64,000 bases of DNA from an uncultured Collinsella sp. (GCA_958443615.1 CAUCLI010000004.1:82547-146546); one strand, 5' to 3'; positions 1 through 9,559 are shown, counted from the first letter of the stretch. Numbers and translations are program-made. The notes: generated from the sequence alone by a model not told the origin.

Positions 1-73
1 GCTCTACAATAGGCGGGAATCGTACCCCGGCGCCGGCGGCGGCATGCCCGGCCCGGCATCCCGAAAGGAACCC

Positions 74-907
74 ATGCTCCCCTCCTATCTCGAAGACACC
101 GACCTGTCATCTATCAAGCTCGTCGCGACCGACATGGACCTCACCCTGCTGGCCGACGACAAATCGATGCCCGAGGGCGTCGACGAGCGCATCGACGCCC
201 TGACCGAGCACGGCATCGTCTTTTGCGCCGCGAGCGGCAGGCCGGCCCTCGCCCTGCGCCAATCCTTCCCCCGCCACCATGCCGACATGGCGCTTGTGGC
301 CGACAACGGCGCGTCCGTCTATCTGCGCGACGAGCTCATCTATCGCGACCTGCTCGACAAGGGGCTCTATCATGAGGTCCTCGCGCGATGCGTCGATTCG
401 GGCCGCGGCATCCCGGTGCTTTGCGCCTTCGACGACGCTTACATGCTCGAGCGCGACCGCGAACACGAGGACGTGGTGGGGATCTATTACCGTTCCATCA
501 TCTACGTCGACTCATTCGAGGACCTCGACATCGAATCGAACAAGATCTCGATGTACTTCCCGGACTGGGACAGCAAAATACAGCTCGACGAGGTCTATGG
601 GCCCGAGTTCGGGTCCCGCCTCTACGTCACGTGCGCCGGCGACGAATGGCTCGACTTCATGAATATCGGCATCGACAAGGGCTCGGGCATCCGCCATCTC
701 GCGGAGAACCTCGGGATCGAGCTGGCCGACGTCGCCGCGCTGGGAGACACCTACAACGATATCCCCATGCTGGACATCGTGGGGCACAGCTACGTGATGG
801 GCAACGCCGCCGAGCACATGCACGCGCACGGCAAGTTCCTCGCGCCGACCAACAACGATGCGGGCGTGCTCACCGTCATCGACCGCATCGTCGAAGCTGC
901 GAGATAA
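74..907 (+). CDS. HAD-superfamily (Cof-type) phosphatase
   Basis: A 277-residue member of the haloacid dehalogenase superfamily, Cof/IIB type, which usually dephosphorylates sugar phosphates or similar small cytosolic metabolites. The nucleophile motif DMDLTL has Asp20 and Asp22. A serine motif (AASGRP), a lysine (GIDKGSG) and the Mg-binding GDTYND motif follow in the expected order, with a cap domain between motifs II and III. The start at 74 is chosen because AAAGGA lies just upstream; an in-frame ATG at 44 has no such site. It is a single-gene unit ended by a strong hairpin at 929-960 and faces polA convergently. The substrate cannot be told from the sequence. Confidence 0.88.
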   Translation: MLPSYLEDTDLSSIKLVATDMDLTLLADDKSMPEGVDERIDALTEHGIVFCAASGRPALALRQSFPRHHADMALVADNGASVYLRDELIYRDLLDKGLYHEVLARCVDSGRGIPVLCAFDDAYMLERDREHEDVVGIYYRSIIYVDSFEDLDIESNKISMYFPDWDSKIQLDEVYGPEFGSRLYVTCAGDEWLDFMNIGIDKGSGIRHLAENLGIELADVAALGDTYNDIPMLDIVGHSYVMGNAAEHMHAHGKFLAPTNNDAGVLTVIDRIVEAAR

Positions 908-928
908 CAACGCGGCCACTTCGAATGG

Positions 929-964
929 AACCGCCCCCGACACACACGTCGGGGGCGGTTTTCA
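929..964 (+). terminator. Rho-independent terminator after the HAD gene
   Basis: Perfect 13-bp stem (929-941 with 948-960), six-base loop, then TTC on the plus strand. It ends the HAD transcript and also lies just beyond the polA stop, so it may work in both directions. Confidence 0.8.
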
Positions 965-989
965 CATATAGGGACGATTCTGCAGCGGC

Positions 990-3785
990 CTACTTCGCCT
1001 CTGCCCAAGTCTCGCCCACGCTCGCATCGGCGATGAGGGGCACGCGCAGCTCGGCGACGCCCTCCATCTCCTCGCGCACCATGGCGATGAGTCGATCGAC
1101 CTCGCCGACGGGGCACTCGAAGTCGAGTTCGTCGTGAACCTGCAAGATCATCTTCGCGGCAAAACCCTCGGCGCGCAGACGCTCGGCGACGCGCACCATG
1201 GCGATCTTGATGATATCGGCGGCAGACCCCTGCATGGGATGGTTCATCGCCGTGCGCTCACCGAACATGCGCTGCGCGGGGATGCGGAGCTCCGGGATCG
1301 GACGGCGCCGGCCGTACATGGTCTCGGCATAGCCCGTCTGCTTGGCAAAGGCGACGGTCTCGTCCAGATACGTGCGCACACCGGGGTACGCGCGGAAGTA
1401 CGCGTCGATCATCTCGCTCGCCTCGGCCATGGGGATGTCCAGCGTCTGGGACAGTCCGTAGGCCTGCTGACCGTACACGATACCGAAGTTCACCGCCTTG
1501 GCGCGGCTGCGCAACTGCGGGGTGACCTCGTCCACGGCGACGCCGAACACGCGCGCCGCCGTCTCGGCATGGAAGTCCTCGCCCTCGTTGAAGGCGCTCA
1601 CCAGGTGCTCGTCGCCGGAGAGGTGCGCCAGCAACCTGAGCTCGATCTGCGAGTAGTCGATCGCCACGAACACCGACCCCTCCTCGACCGAGAAGGCGCG
1701 CTTGACCGCATGGCCCAGCTCAGAGCGGGTGGGGATGTTCTGCAGGTTGGGGTTGGAACTCGACAGGCGCCCCGTCGCGGTGATGGTCTGGTTGTACGTG
1801 GTGTGCACGCGCCCGTCATGGCGGCGCTGACCGCCGAGCGTATCGAGATAGGTCGACTTGATCTTGGTCTTCTCGCGATACTCCCGGATGAGGCGGACGA
1901 TCTCGTGGTCCTTCGCGAGGTCCTCGAGTACCTTGGCGTTCGTAGAGTAGTACCCGCGCTGCGTCTTCTTGAGGCCGGTGGTGGGCAGGCCGAGCTTGTC
2001 GAACAGGATGCGCGAGAGCTGCATGGGGCTCGAGAGGTTGAAGGTCTCGTCGCCCGCGAGCTCGCGGATGCGGCCCTCGAGGGCTTGGATCTGGCCGACC
2101 AGCTCCTCGGACTGCGCGGCGAGGCGCGCGGGGTCGACGTACATGCCCGCGCGCTCCATGGAGGCCAAGACGCGCACGAGCGGCATCTCGATCTTAGAGA
2201 AGATGGCGTCCGCACCCTGGGCCTCGAGCGCGGCGGCGAGCGGCTCGCGCAGGGTGCGGGCGAGCCAGGCTCCGCGAGCGGCGGCGCTCACGGCGTCCGC
2301 GGGCGCGCCCGTCTCCCCCGCCACGGGCGGCAGCGAGGCATGCAGATAGGTCTCCGCCAGATGATCGTCCGCAAAATCCGAGCGCACCGAGTCGAGCAGG
2401 TACGCGGCGACCACCGTGTCGAACAGGCGCTCGGCGTCGACCGCGAGCGGATCGAGCAACTCGGGCTCGCTCGCATCGACCGGCGAGAGCTCGTGAAGCA
2501 GAGCTTTGACGTCGGAGGAGGCCACGCGGCCCTCGCTCAGGATGTGGCGCAGCACGCCGGGGATGACGCCGGCGGAAAGGTCGAGGTCGGTCGTGAATAT
2601 CGCGCAGGGGCCGAGGGGCTCCTCGAACGAGAGCAGGGCCCGTTCGGTGGCGACCCACAGGCGGCGCGTCATGCCGAAGAGCGCGTCGGCCTCCTTGTCG
2701 TCCTCCACAACGACACCGAGCCACTCGCCCGCCTCGAGCGCGCGGAACAGCCCATCGAAACAGGCGTTCATCTCCTCGGACTGGCGCGTGTACTCGGCAT
2801 CATCGGGCGCCGCGGAAGCGTCGAGAGCCACCCGCAGGACCTGGGGCAGCTCCAGGCTCGCCGCTGCAGGCGCGGCGGCGGCACCCTCGCCCAACAGCGC
2901 GAGGAAACGGTTCTGCATGGCCATGATGCCGAGTTCGCCCAACGCGGCGGAGACGGCCGCGGCGTCGAACGCCGGGAAGTTCACCTCGGCAAGGTCGCAC
3001 TCGATGGGCGCGTCCGTCATGATCGTGGCGATCTTACGGGAGATGAGCGCGTCGTCGATGTGCGCGCGCAGGTTCTCCCCCATCTTGCCCTTGACCTCGT
3101 CGGCATGTGCGATGACCTCGTCGAGATTGCCGTATTGCGCGATGAGGGCACTGGCCTTCTTGGGGCCGATGCCGGGCACGCCGGGGATGTTGTCGGAGGA
3201 ATCGCCCTTGAGGCCGTAGAAGTCGGGCACGAGCTCGGGTGTGATGCCGTGATACAGGTCATCGACGCTCTCGGGCGTCATGATGGCGATGTCGGAGAGA
3301 CCCTTGCGGGTGGACACCACGTGCACGTGGTCGGTCACGAGCTGGTACATGTCGCGGTCACCGGTGACGAGGTACATGTCGCAGCCTTGGCTCTCACCGC
3401 GGCGGGCGAGCGTTCCCAGGATGTCGTCGCCCTCCCAACCCTCGAGCTCCACGACGGGAATGGACAGACTCGCGAGCAGCTCCTTGATCATGGGGAACTG
3501 AGCTCGCAGGTTGGGGTCCATGGGCGGGCGCTGCGCCTTGTACTGGGGCAGCATCTCCATGCGGACCTTCGGGCGGCCCTTGTCGAACGCGCAGACCACG
3601 CCATCGGGCGAGAACTCGTCGACCATTTTGAGGAACATGTTGAGAAATCCGAACACGGCGTTGGTGGGGCGGCCGTCCGGGGCGTTCATGGTGGGCGGCA
3701 CCGCGTGGAAGGCACGGTGCATGAGCGAGTTGCCGTCGATGACGGCGATGACGCGGCGCTCGCGGGCGGAAGTGCTATCGGTCAT
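990..3785 (-). CDS. polA: DNA polymerase I
   Basis: DNA polymerase I of 931 residues, used for gap filling and Okazaki-fragment processing. The N-terminal 5'-nuclease domain is intact (VIDGNSLMHRAFHA and the GDSSDNIPGVPGIGPKKA helix-hairpin-helix). The polymerase domain shows motif A (DYSQIELR), motif B (RSRAKAVNFGIVYG) and motif C (QVHDELDFE). The central exonuclease-like domain lacks the Asp-x-Glu and Asn...Asp metal ligands, so proofreading has probably been lost, as in several Gram-positive Pol I enzymes. A GAGG site precedes the ATG. A 7-bp inverted repeat (3798-3804 and 3811-3817) lies immediately upstream of the start region. Confidence 0.97.
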   Translation of the reverse strand: MTDSTSARERRVIAVIDGNSLMHRAFHAVPPTMNAPDGRPTNAVFGFLNMFLKMVDEFSPDGVVCAFDKGRPKVRMEMLPQYKAQRPPMDPNLRAQFPMIKELLASLSIPVVELEGWEGDDILGTLARRGESQGCDMYLVTGDRDMYQLVTDHVHVVSTRKGLSDIAIMTPESVDDLYHGITPELVPDFYGLKGDSSDNIPGVPGIGPKKASALIAQYGNLDEVIAHADEVKGKMGENLRAHIDDALISRKIATIMTDAPIECDLAEVNFPAFDAAAVSAALGELGIMAMQNRFLALLGEGAAAAPAAASLELPQVLRVALDASAAPDDAEYTRQSEEMNACFDGLFRALEAGEWLGVVVEDDKEADALFGMTRRLWVATERALLSFEEPLGPCAIFTTDLDLSAGVIPGVLRHILSEGRVASSDVKALLHELSPVDASEPELLDPLAVDAERLFDTVVAAYLLDSVRSDFADDHLAETYLHASLPPVAGETGAPADAVSAAARGAWLARTLREPLAAALEAQGADAIFSKIEMPLVRVLASMERAGMYVDPARLAAQSEELVGQIQALEGRIRELAGDETFNLSSPMQLSRILFDKLGLPTTGLKKTQRGYYSTNAKVLEDLAKDHEIVRLIREYREKTKIKSTYLDTLGGQRRHDGRVHTTYNQTITATGRLSSSNPNLQNIPTRSELGHAVKRAFSVEEGSVFVAIDYSQIELRLLAHLSGDEHLVSAFNEGEDFHAETAARVFGVAVDEVTPQLRSRAKAVNFGIVYGQQAYGLSQTLDIPMAEASEMIDAYFRAYPGVRTYLDETVAFAKQTGYAETMYGRRRPIPELRIPAQRMFGERTAMNHPMQGSAADIIKIAMVRVAERLRAEGFAAKMILQVHDELDFECPVGEVDRLIAMVREEMEGVAELRVPLIADASVGETWAEAK

Positions 3786-3797
3786 GGGGATAACCTC

Positions 3798-3817
3798 GTT
3801 TCGTCGTTTAACGAAAC
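3798..3817. promoter_or_regulatory. Short inverted repeat upstream of polA
   Basis: GTTTCGT and ACGAAAC form a perfect 7-bp inverted repeat with a six-base spacer, 12 bases before the polA start codon. It could be an operator or a 5'-leader hairpin; nothing in the sequence decides between these. Confidence 0.3.
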
Positions 3818-3852
3818 CAGTCTACCCCACCGCATGGACCTCTTGCCGCGGG

Positions 3853-3923
3853 TGTGCAAAAGGGGACGGGTGCAAATTGCACATCGAGCCCGATGTGCAA
3901 TTTGCACCCGTCCCCAATTACAC
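3853..3923. repeat. REP-like palindrome, GGGGACGGGTGC core (element A)
   Basis: A perfect 25-bp inverted repeat (3862-3886 with 3891-3915) closed by a four-base loop. Each arm begins with the core GGGGACGGGTGC and continues into TTGCACATCG. The word TGTGCAA also occurs outside the left core (3853-3859), with a weak partner TTACAC at 3918-3923. It lies between the glycosyltransferase stop and polA. No T tract follows, so it is not a standard terminator. It has the same architecture as the element at 9916-10028. Confidence 0.85.
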
Positions 3924-3937
3924 GGCGGGGCGTGAGC

Positions 3938-5071
3938 CTAGTTGAACTTGAAGATCTTGGACGCCAGGCGGTAGCCGGCGATGGTGGTCTTCTCACCCAG
4001 CTTGCCGGGCAAGTTCGTGCCCAAGCCGATCACGCCGTGGCGCGCCTTGCGATACATCTTCTCGTCGTAGGCCTTGAGCTCGGCCCACAGCGCGGCAAGC
4101 TCTTCCTCGATGCCGGGCTTGTCCGACAGCTTGGTGAACACCGAGCAGATCGCCATCATCATGGTGAAGTAGCCCATCATGTAGGAGCGCAGCTTCTCCT
4201 GGGCGACGTCCTCATACAGGTGATACGCCTGCATCATGATGCGCGTGATGCGGAACTGCTGGTCGAGGCGGCCGACCATGGTTTCCTCGTTCACGCTCTG
4301 GCCCTCGCGGCCGATGAAGTAGCGATAGAGGTCGATATCGGCGTAGTACAGCGTCTCGCAGTTGGGCAGCGGCACGTAGGCGTAGATGTTATCCACGTAG
4401 AAGGTGTGCGGCGGCATGGGCAGGTCGTGACCGCGCAGCACGTCGGTGCGATAGCACAGCGAGTGCATGAGCAGATTCTGATCCGGGCGGAAATGCCCGA
4501 TATCGCCCCAGGTGAAGACCTTCTTGCGCGGCAGCGCCATACGGTAGCTGATGGTGGTGTGCGTCCCCTCGTGGACCTTCTCGTACACGTAGTTCGAGAT
4601 GAAGAGGTCCACGCGCAGGTCGCGCTCCTCAAAACCGCGCAAGAGCTGCAGCATCGCGGCGAGCGCATCCGCGTCGAGCCAGTCATCGGAATCGACGACC
4701 TTGTAGTACGTGCCGCGCGCCTCGCGCAAGCCGGCGCGGACGGCCATGCCATGACCGCCGTTCTCCTGATGCACCACGCGAATGATGCCGGGGTAGCGGG
4801 CCTCCCACTCGTCGGCCTTGGCGCCGGTCTCGTCCTTGGATCCATCGTTCACGATGATGATCTCGATGTCGGGGGCGCACTTGGATCCCTCGAGGATCGA
4901 TGAGATGCAGTGATCCATGTCCTTGGCGGCGTTGTAGCTCGGAATGCCGAAGGAGAGGACCTTGTGACCCTCCCCCGCCGGGGTCACGGACAGCGTCTTG
5001 ATGGGAAATGCGGCTCGAGCCGCCTCCACATCGTAGGAAGCGGCGAGCGCGGAGTAATCGACTTTAGGCAT
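3938..5071 (-). CDS. Family 2 glycosyltransferase
   Basis: A 377-residue cytosolic or membrane-associated GT-A glycosyltransferase. The family 2 core starts near residue 38 (VLSFGIPSYNAAKDMDHCISS), has the nucleotide-binding IIVNDGSKDET stretch, and the metal-binding DSDDWLD motif. No transmembrane segment is evident. The gene overlaps the end of glf by 8 bases, so the two are translationally coupled. A likely role is transfer of a sugar, plausibly galactofuranose because of the glf partner, to a surface glycan; donor and acceptor are inferred only from this neighbour. Confidence 0.85.
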   Translation of the reverse strand: MPKVDYSALAASYDVEAARAAFPIKTLSVTPAGEGHKVLSFGIPSYNAAKDMDHCISSILEGSKCAPDIEIIIVNDGSKDETGAKADEWEARYPGIIRVVHQENGGHGMAVRAGLREARGTYYKVVDSDDWLDADALAAMLQLLRGFEERDLRVDLFISNYVYEKVHEGTHTTISYRMALPRKKVFTWGDIGHFRPDQNLLMHSLCYRTDVLRGHDLPMPPHTFYVDNIYAYVPLPNCETLYYADIDLYRYFIGREGQSVNEETMVGRLDQQFRITRIMMQAYHLYEDVAQEKLRSYMMGYFTMMMAICSVFTKLSDKPGIEEELAALWAELKAYDEKMYRKARHGVIGLGTNLPGKLGEKTTIAGYRLASKIFKFN

Positions 5072-6266
5072 GGCAGGCGATGATTTCGTCCGAAAGGTTG
5101 AGGGCGGAGGCGGTCACGGCGTCCATATCGTAGTAGCGGTACTCGGCAAGGCGGCCGACCGGGTGGAAGTTCGTGATGTGTGAGACGCGCTCCAGGTAGC
5201 TCTCGTACAGCTTGCGGTTATCAGGGTCCAGGATCGCGTAATACGGGGTCTGGCCGCTGCCCGGCTCGTAGGCGTGGCTGTACTCCTTCATGATGGTCGT
5301 CTTACCGGGGACCTCCTGGCCGGTCATGTTCTTGAACTCGGTGATGCGGGTGAAGTCCTCGGAAACGGTGTAGTTCACGGTGCCCACGGGCTGGAACTGA
5401 TCCATATCGAGGGTCTCGAACTTCATGTCGAGCGTGCGGTACGGCAGGGCGCCCAGATCGAGGCCGAACAGCTCATCGAGCGGGCCGGTGTAGATCACCT
5501 CGCCGCCGTAGACGTTACCGCAGACCTTCACCGTGGTGTCGGTGAGCTCGAAGATGTCACGGGCGTCCACGTCGCAGAAGACGTCGATGCAATCGTGATC
5601 GAGCATGTTCTCGAACAGGGCGGTGTAGCCCTCCGCGGGCATGCCCTGGTAGGGAGCCTGCGGGAAATAGCGATCGTCATCGCCGACGAAGACGGGGACG
5701 CGGGCGGTGACGGAGGGGTCGATCTCGTCGGGCGTCTGGCCCCACTGCTTCATGGTGTAGTGCAGGAACACGTTCTCATACACGTAATCGGCGATTTCGG
5801 CCAGGTCGGGGTCGTTCTTCTCGCGCAGCTGCAGGATCGGGACCTTCACGTCCTTGCCGAAGGTCTCGATGAGCTTGGCGTACAGTTCCTCGCCGCGCTC
5901 CTCGCCGAACGCGAGCAGCAGGCTCTTGTGGTTGAAGGGAACCGGCATGAGCGTGCCGTGGACGTTGGCGAGCACCTTGTGCTGGTAGTCGGTCCACTCG
6001 GTGAAGCGGGACAGGAACGTGTGCACGCGCTCGCTGAAGGTGTGGTAGATGTGCGGGCCGTACATGTGAACAAGCACACCGGCTTCATCCAGGTAGTCGT
6101 AGGCGTTGCCGGCGATGTGGTTGCGGCGCTCGAAGACGGCGACGCGGAAGCCGACGGTCTCGGCGAGGCGACGGGCGCACACCGCGCCGGCATATCCCGC
6201 GCCGACGACGATCATGTCATAGGCGCTCGGATTGAAGTCCTCAGGGAGACCTGAATTGATCTGCAT
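5064..6266 (-). CDS. glf: UDP-galactopyranose mutase
   Basis: FAD-dependent mutase of 400 residues converting UDP-galactopyranose to UDP-galactofuranose. The Rossmann dinucleotide motif VVGAGYAGAVCARRLAE sits near the N terminus, followed by the family motif MYGPHIYHT and conserved R/Y-rich C-terminal segments. The start at 6266 follows AAGGAGC closely; an in-frame ATG farther out would add 23 Arg-rich residues of unlike character. With the downstream glycosyltransferase it suggests galactofuranose-containing surface polysaccharide. Confidence 0.95.
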   Translation of the reverse strand: MQINSGLPEDFNPSAYDMIVVGAGYAGAVCARRLAETVGFRVAVFERRNHIAGNAYDYLDEAGVLVHMYGPHIYHTFSERVHTFLSRFTEWTDYQHKVLANVHGTLMPVPFNHKSLLLAFGEERGEELYAKLIETFGKDVKVPILQLREKNDPDLAEIADYVYENVFLHYTMKQWGQTPDEIDPSVTARVPVFVGDDDRYFPQAPYQGMPAEGYTALFENMLDHDCIDVFCDVDARDIFELTDTTVKVCGNVYGGEVIYTGPLDELFGLDLGALPYRTLDMKFETLDMDQFQPVGTVNYTVSEDFTRITEFKNMTGQEVPGKTTIMKEYSHAYEPGSGQTPYYAILDPDNRKLYESYLERVSHITNFHPVGRLAEYRYYDMDAVTASALNLSDEIIACHA

Positions 6267-6355
6267 GACAGCTCCTTGCAGGTGGCGACGGCAAATGTTC
6301 CCTCTCGCGACGCGCGGGGCCGTCATGAACCGCACATCGCGTTTTCATCCAACCG

Positions 6356-6379
6356 ATTATAGCGGTCGGGGCCTATAAT
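6356..6379. promoter_or_regulatory. Back-to-back -10 boxes between glf and pta
   Basis: TATAAT on the plus strand at 6374-6379 faces pta and TATAAT on the minus strand at 6356-6361 faces glf. Neither has a good -35 at 16-18 bases. The pair suggests divergent, closely spaced transcription starts. Confidence 0.45.
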
Positions 6380-6452
6380 TACCCCTGTCACACCAATAAA
6401 GCTCATCATCGAACGAAGACCGTGATGGGCGCGCATGACGAGGAGCGATTGC

Positions 6453-7433
6453 ATGAGTGATTTCCTGAGCCGCATGAAGGCCGCCGCCAAGGCCGACAAG
6501 AAGACCATCGTCCTGCCCGAGGGCGAGGACCCGCGCACCATCGAAGCGGCCAAGAAGATCGTCGAGGAAGACCTTGCCGACCTCGTGATCCTGGGCAACC
6601 CCGACGAGATCGACGTCCCCGGCGCCACCGTCATCGATCCCCGCAACGCCGAGAAGCACGAGGAGTACGCGCAGAAGTTCGCCGAGCTCCGCGCCAAGAA
6701 GGGCGTGACCATCGAGCAGGCCCGCGCCCAGGTCATGGACGCCACCTACTTCGGCACCATGATGGTCAAGATGGGCGACGCCGACGGCCTGGTCTCCGGC
6801 GCCTGCCACTCCACCGCCGACACCCTGCGCCCTGCCCTGCAGATCCTGAAGACCGCCCCCGGCACCAAGCTTGTCTCCGCCTTCATGATCATGTGCACCA
6901 AGACGCCCGAGTTCGGCGCCGACGGCACCCTGGTCTTCGCCGACTGCGGCCTGAACATCGCCCCCACCTCCGACGAGCTCTCCGAGATCGCCATCGCGTC
7001 GGCCAACTCCTTCAAGACCTTCATGGGCGATGTCGAGCCCAAGGTCGCCATGCTCTCCTACTCCACCATGGGCTCCGCCGGCGGCGACACCGCCAAGAAG
7101 GTCCAGGAGGCCACCGCATTCACCAAGGATAAGGCGCCCGAGCTGGCCATCGACGGCGACCTGCAGCTCGACGCCGCCATCGTGCCGTCCGTCGCCCAGC
7201 TGAAGGCCCCCGAGTCCAAGGTCGCCGGCCACGCCAACGTGCTCGTGTTCCCGAACCTCGAGACCGGCAACATCGGCTACAAGCTCGTCCAGCGCTTCGG
7301 TGGCGCCGAGGCCTACGGCCCCATCCTGCAGGGCATCGCCAAGCCCGTGAACGACCTGTCCCGCGGCTGCTCCGCCGACGACATCGTGGGCGTCGTGGCC
7401 ATCACGGCCGTCCAGGCGCAGATGGCCGAGTAG
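6453..7433 (+). CDS. pta: Phosphate acetyltransferase
   Basis: A 326-residue Pta catalysing acetyl-CoA + phosphate to acetyl phosphate + CoA, the first step of acetate fermentation. It is the short form without the DRTGG regulatory region. Recognisable stretches include TIVLPEGEDPRTIEAA near the N terminus and GDADGLVSGACHSTADTLRP in the middle. Start chosen at 6453 behind GAGGAG; an in-frame ATG 18 bases earlier lacks a site. It has its own strong terminator. Its usual partner ackA lies 0.8 kb away on the opposite strand rather than in an operon. Confidence 0.97.
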   Translation: MSDFLSRMKAAAKADKKTIVLPEGEDPRTIEAAKKIVEEDLADLVILGNPDEIDVPGATVIDPRNAEKHEEYAQKFAELRAKKGVTIEQARAQVMDATYFGTMMVKMGDADGLVSGACHSTADTLRPALQILKTAPGTKLVSAFMIMCTKTPEFGADGTLVFADCGLNIAPTSDELSEIAIASANSFKTFMGDVEPKVAMLSYSTMGSAGGDTAKKVQEATAFTKDKAPELAIDGDLQLDAAIVPSVAQLKAPESKVAGHANVLVFPNLETGNIGYKLVQRFGGAEAYGPILQGIAKPVNDLSRGCSADDIVGVVAITAVQAQMAE

Positions 7434-7476
7434 CACCGCCGTCCCACGGCGCGCCCCACGCCCCGACACCGCGCAC

Positions 7477-7526
7477 AAGGCCCCGCGGCCCCGGTTGAAC
7501 ACGCCCGGGGCCGCGGGGCCTTTCCT
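7477..7526 (+). terminator. Terminator of pta
   Basis: Perfect 18-bp GC-rich stem (7477-7494 with 7505-7522), ten-base loop, followed by TTCCTT on the plus strand. Confidence 0.9.
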
Positions 7527-7641
7527 TAAGATTCCGGAGCCGCCGCTTAAGACCGTCCGCCGCGACGCTCTCGCGGACTACTTCGCCGCACAAAGGGTAC
7601 AGGGTCTATAACGGATGCCGAGACGAGAGAAAGGGGCACCC

Positions 7642-8124
7642 ATGGTATTCAGCAACATTTTGGTTCCCTTCGATGACTCCGAGCACGCGCACGCCGCGCT
7701 GCACCTGGCCATCGACCTCGTGGGGAGTGACCCGGGGGCGACCATCCACATCGTCACGGTCGCCTCGAACGACATCATGCCGCCCTCGATGCTCACCGCC
7801 ACCGGCGCGTTCGGCGAGGCGCCCATCGACTACGCGAGCTACGAGACGCTCCTGACGTCGATCGCGGAGCGCTCCGACCGTGAGTTGCACGACAATGTGG
7901 CAGCCATACTGGGAAAGGACATCGACGCCGTCAAGGCGAAGCTCGTCATCGACACCCGCCTGGCGCCCTCCCCCGTCGACGGGATCACGTGCTACGCGGC
8001 GGACCACCGCTGCGACCTCATCATCATGGGGCGGCGCGGCCTCGGAGCGCTGCGCGGCATGCTCGGCAGCGTGAGCTACGGCGTCCTGCGCTCCTCGGAG
8101 ATTCCCGTGCTCACCGTCAAGTAG
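7642..8124 (+). CDS. Universal stress protein (UspA family)
   Basis: A 160-residue single-domain Usp. The ATP-binding signature GRRGLGALRGMLGSVS near the C terminus fits the nucleotide-binding class of the family (G-2x-G-9x-G-S). N terminus FSNILVPFDDSEHA is typical. The start at 7642 follows AAAGGGG; a longer reading from 7615 adds nine basic residues without a good site. It lies between pta and ackA, a setting that fits a role in energy or stationary-phase stress, but this is only association. Confidence 0.9.
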   Translation: MVFSNILVPFDDSEHAHAALHLAIDLVGSDPGATIHIVTVASNDIMPPSMLTATGAFGEAPIDYASYETLLTSIAERSDRELHDNVAAILGKDIDAVKAKLVIDTRLAPSPVDGITCYAADHRCDLIIMGRRGLGALRGMLGSVSYGVLRSSEIPVLTVK

Positions 8125-8192
8125 CGTCCGGCGCTCCAGGTGAAGGCGCGTCGCGCGCAAGCGATCCGCAGCACCCCGAACCTCGCCCGATG

Positions 8193-8224
8193 AAAAAAGC
8201 GGCCCCTCGCCCGAGGGGCCGCTT
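8193..8224 (-). terminator. Terminator of ackA, also facing the Usp gene
   Basis: 13-bp perfect stem (8197-8209 with 8212-8224) with a tiny loop. On the minus strand it is followed by six T residues, so it is a strong terminator for ackA; on the plus strand the tail is weak. Confidence 0.9.
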
Positions 8225-8259
8225 CGCGTTCGACCGGCACTTGGCTATGCCGAGCGCAC

Positions 8260-9429
8260 CTACTTGACCAGGCGCTCGACATCCAAGGAGATCATGTACT
8301 CCTCGTCCGTGGGGATGACCGCGACGGTCACGCTGGACCCTGCGGCGGAGATGACGCCGCCGATGCCGCCCACGCACTGCTTGTTCTTCTCGCGGTCGAC
8401 GCGGACGCCGAGCCACTCCAGGAACTCGCAGAACGCCTGGCGCGTGGGCCAGTCGTTCTCACCGATGCCGCCGGCGAAGGTGATGGTGTCGACGCCGGCC
8501 ATGGAGAAGATCATGGAACCCGAGTGCAGCATCGCGCGGTAGGCGAACATATCGAGCGCGAACAGGGCCTTCTCGTCGCCCTTGAGCGCGGCCTCGCGGA
8601 TGTCGCGCGCGTCGCTGGTCTTCTCGTACATGGCGAGCAGGCCGGACTGCTTGTTCATCATGGTATCGACCTCATCGACGGTGTAGCCGCCCACGCGCTG
8701 GAGGTAGCACACGGTCGCCGGGTCGATAGAGCCGCAGCGGGTGCCCATCATGAGGCCGTCAAGCGGGGTGAGGCCCATGGTGGTGTCTCGGCAGACGCCG
8801 TCCTCGATGGCGCACAGGGAGCTGCCGTTGCCCAGGTGGCAGGACAGCAGGCGGTGGCAGCGGTCGCCGAGCATCTCCTTGGCGGTCTTCCACTCATAGC
8901 GATGGCTCGTGCCGTGGGCGCCGTACTTGCGGACGTGATACTTCTCGCGCACGTCCTTGGGCAGCGGGTAGGTGTAGGACATCTCGGGCATGCCCATGTG
9001 GAAGGAGGTGTCGAACACGGCGACGTTGGGGATGCTCGGGTAGGCCTCGCGGCAGAACTCGATCACGCCGGCCTCGGCATAGTTGTGGAGCGGGGCGAGC
9101 GGGGCGACCTCGTAGATCTTGGCGAGGACCTCGTCGTCGACGAGCGCGGAGTCGGTGAAGTGCCAGCCGCCCTGGACGATGCGATGGCCGATGGCGTCCA
9201 TCTCGAAGCCGTGCTCGTTGATGAGATCGATGACCTTGCGGACCGCGGCGCCATGGTCGGGGAAGTCGACGGTCTCCTTGACCTTCTCGCCACCCTCGCT
9301 GTGACCGAAGATGCCGTCTTCAAGACCGATCTTCTCGCAATTGCCCTTGGTGAAGACCTCGCGGGTCTTCGTGTTCATGAGCTGGAACTTGAGGCTCGAG
9401 CTACCCGCGTTGAGAACGAGGACGTTCAT
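8260..9429 (-). CDS. ackA: Acetate kinase
   Basis: Acetate kinase, 389 residues, making acetate and ATP from acetyl phosphate. ASKHA-fold motifs are present: the N-terminal VLNAGSSSLKFQL, DTSFHMGMPE, HGTSHRY, CHLGNGSSLCAIEDG and GGIGEND. AAGGAG precedes the ATG. It works with pta to provide substrate-level ATP. The convergent arrangement with its own terminator implies separate control of the two steps. Confidence 0.97.
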   Translation of the reverse strand: MNVLVLNAGSSSLKFQLMNTKTREVFTKGNCEKIGLEDGIFGHSEGGEKVKETVDFPDHGAAVRKVIDLINEHGFEMDAIGHRIVQGGWHFTDSALVDDEVLAKIYEVAPLAPLHNYAEAGVIEFCREAYPSIPNVAVFDTSFHMGMPEMSYTYPLPKDVREKYHVRKYGAHGTSHRYEWKTAKEMLGDRCHRLLSCHLGNGSSLCAIEDGVCRDTTMGLTPLDGLMMGTRCGSIDPATVCYLQRVGGYTVDEVDTMMNKQSGLLAMYEKTSDARDIREAALKGDEKALFALDMFAYRAMLHSGSMIFSMAGVDTITFAGGIGENDWPTRQAFCEFLEWLGVRVDREKNKQCVGGIGGVISAAGSSVTVAVIPTDEEYMISLDVERLVK

Positions 9430-9559
9430 GGCACTCCTTGGTGGTTCACATGCCCGGTGGATCCGGGCGGTTTTACACGTATGCCTCTATCATAGCGTGA
9501 ACGACGCGCAATTGGGCGGCGCTCATCACCGCTCGCCGATGCTTCCGCGGAAGACCGTC

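Noticed and set aside
1134..3935. Open frame of 933 codons opposite polA
   Set aside because: Shadow of polA; low-complexity His/Arg/Leu/Gly composition and no motifs.
6267..6335. Longer N terminus for glf from 6335
   Set aside because: Adds 23 Arg-rich residues before the Rossmann fold and lacks a site; AAGGAG fits 6266.
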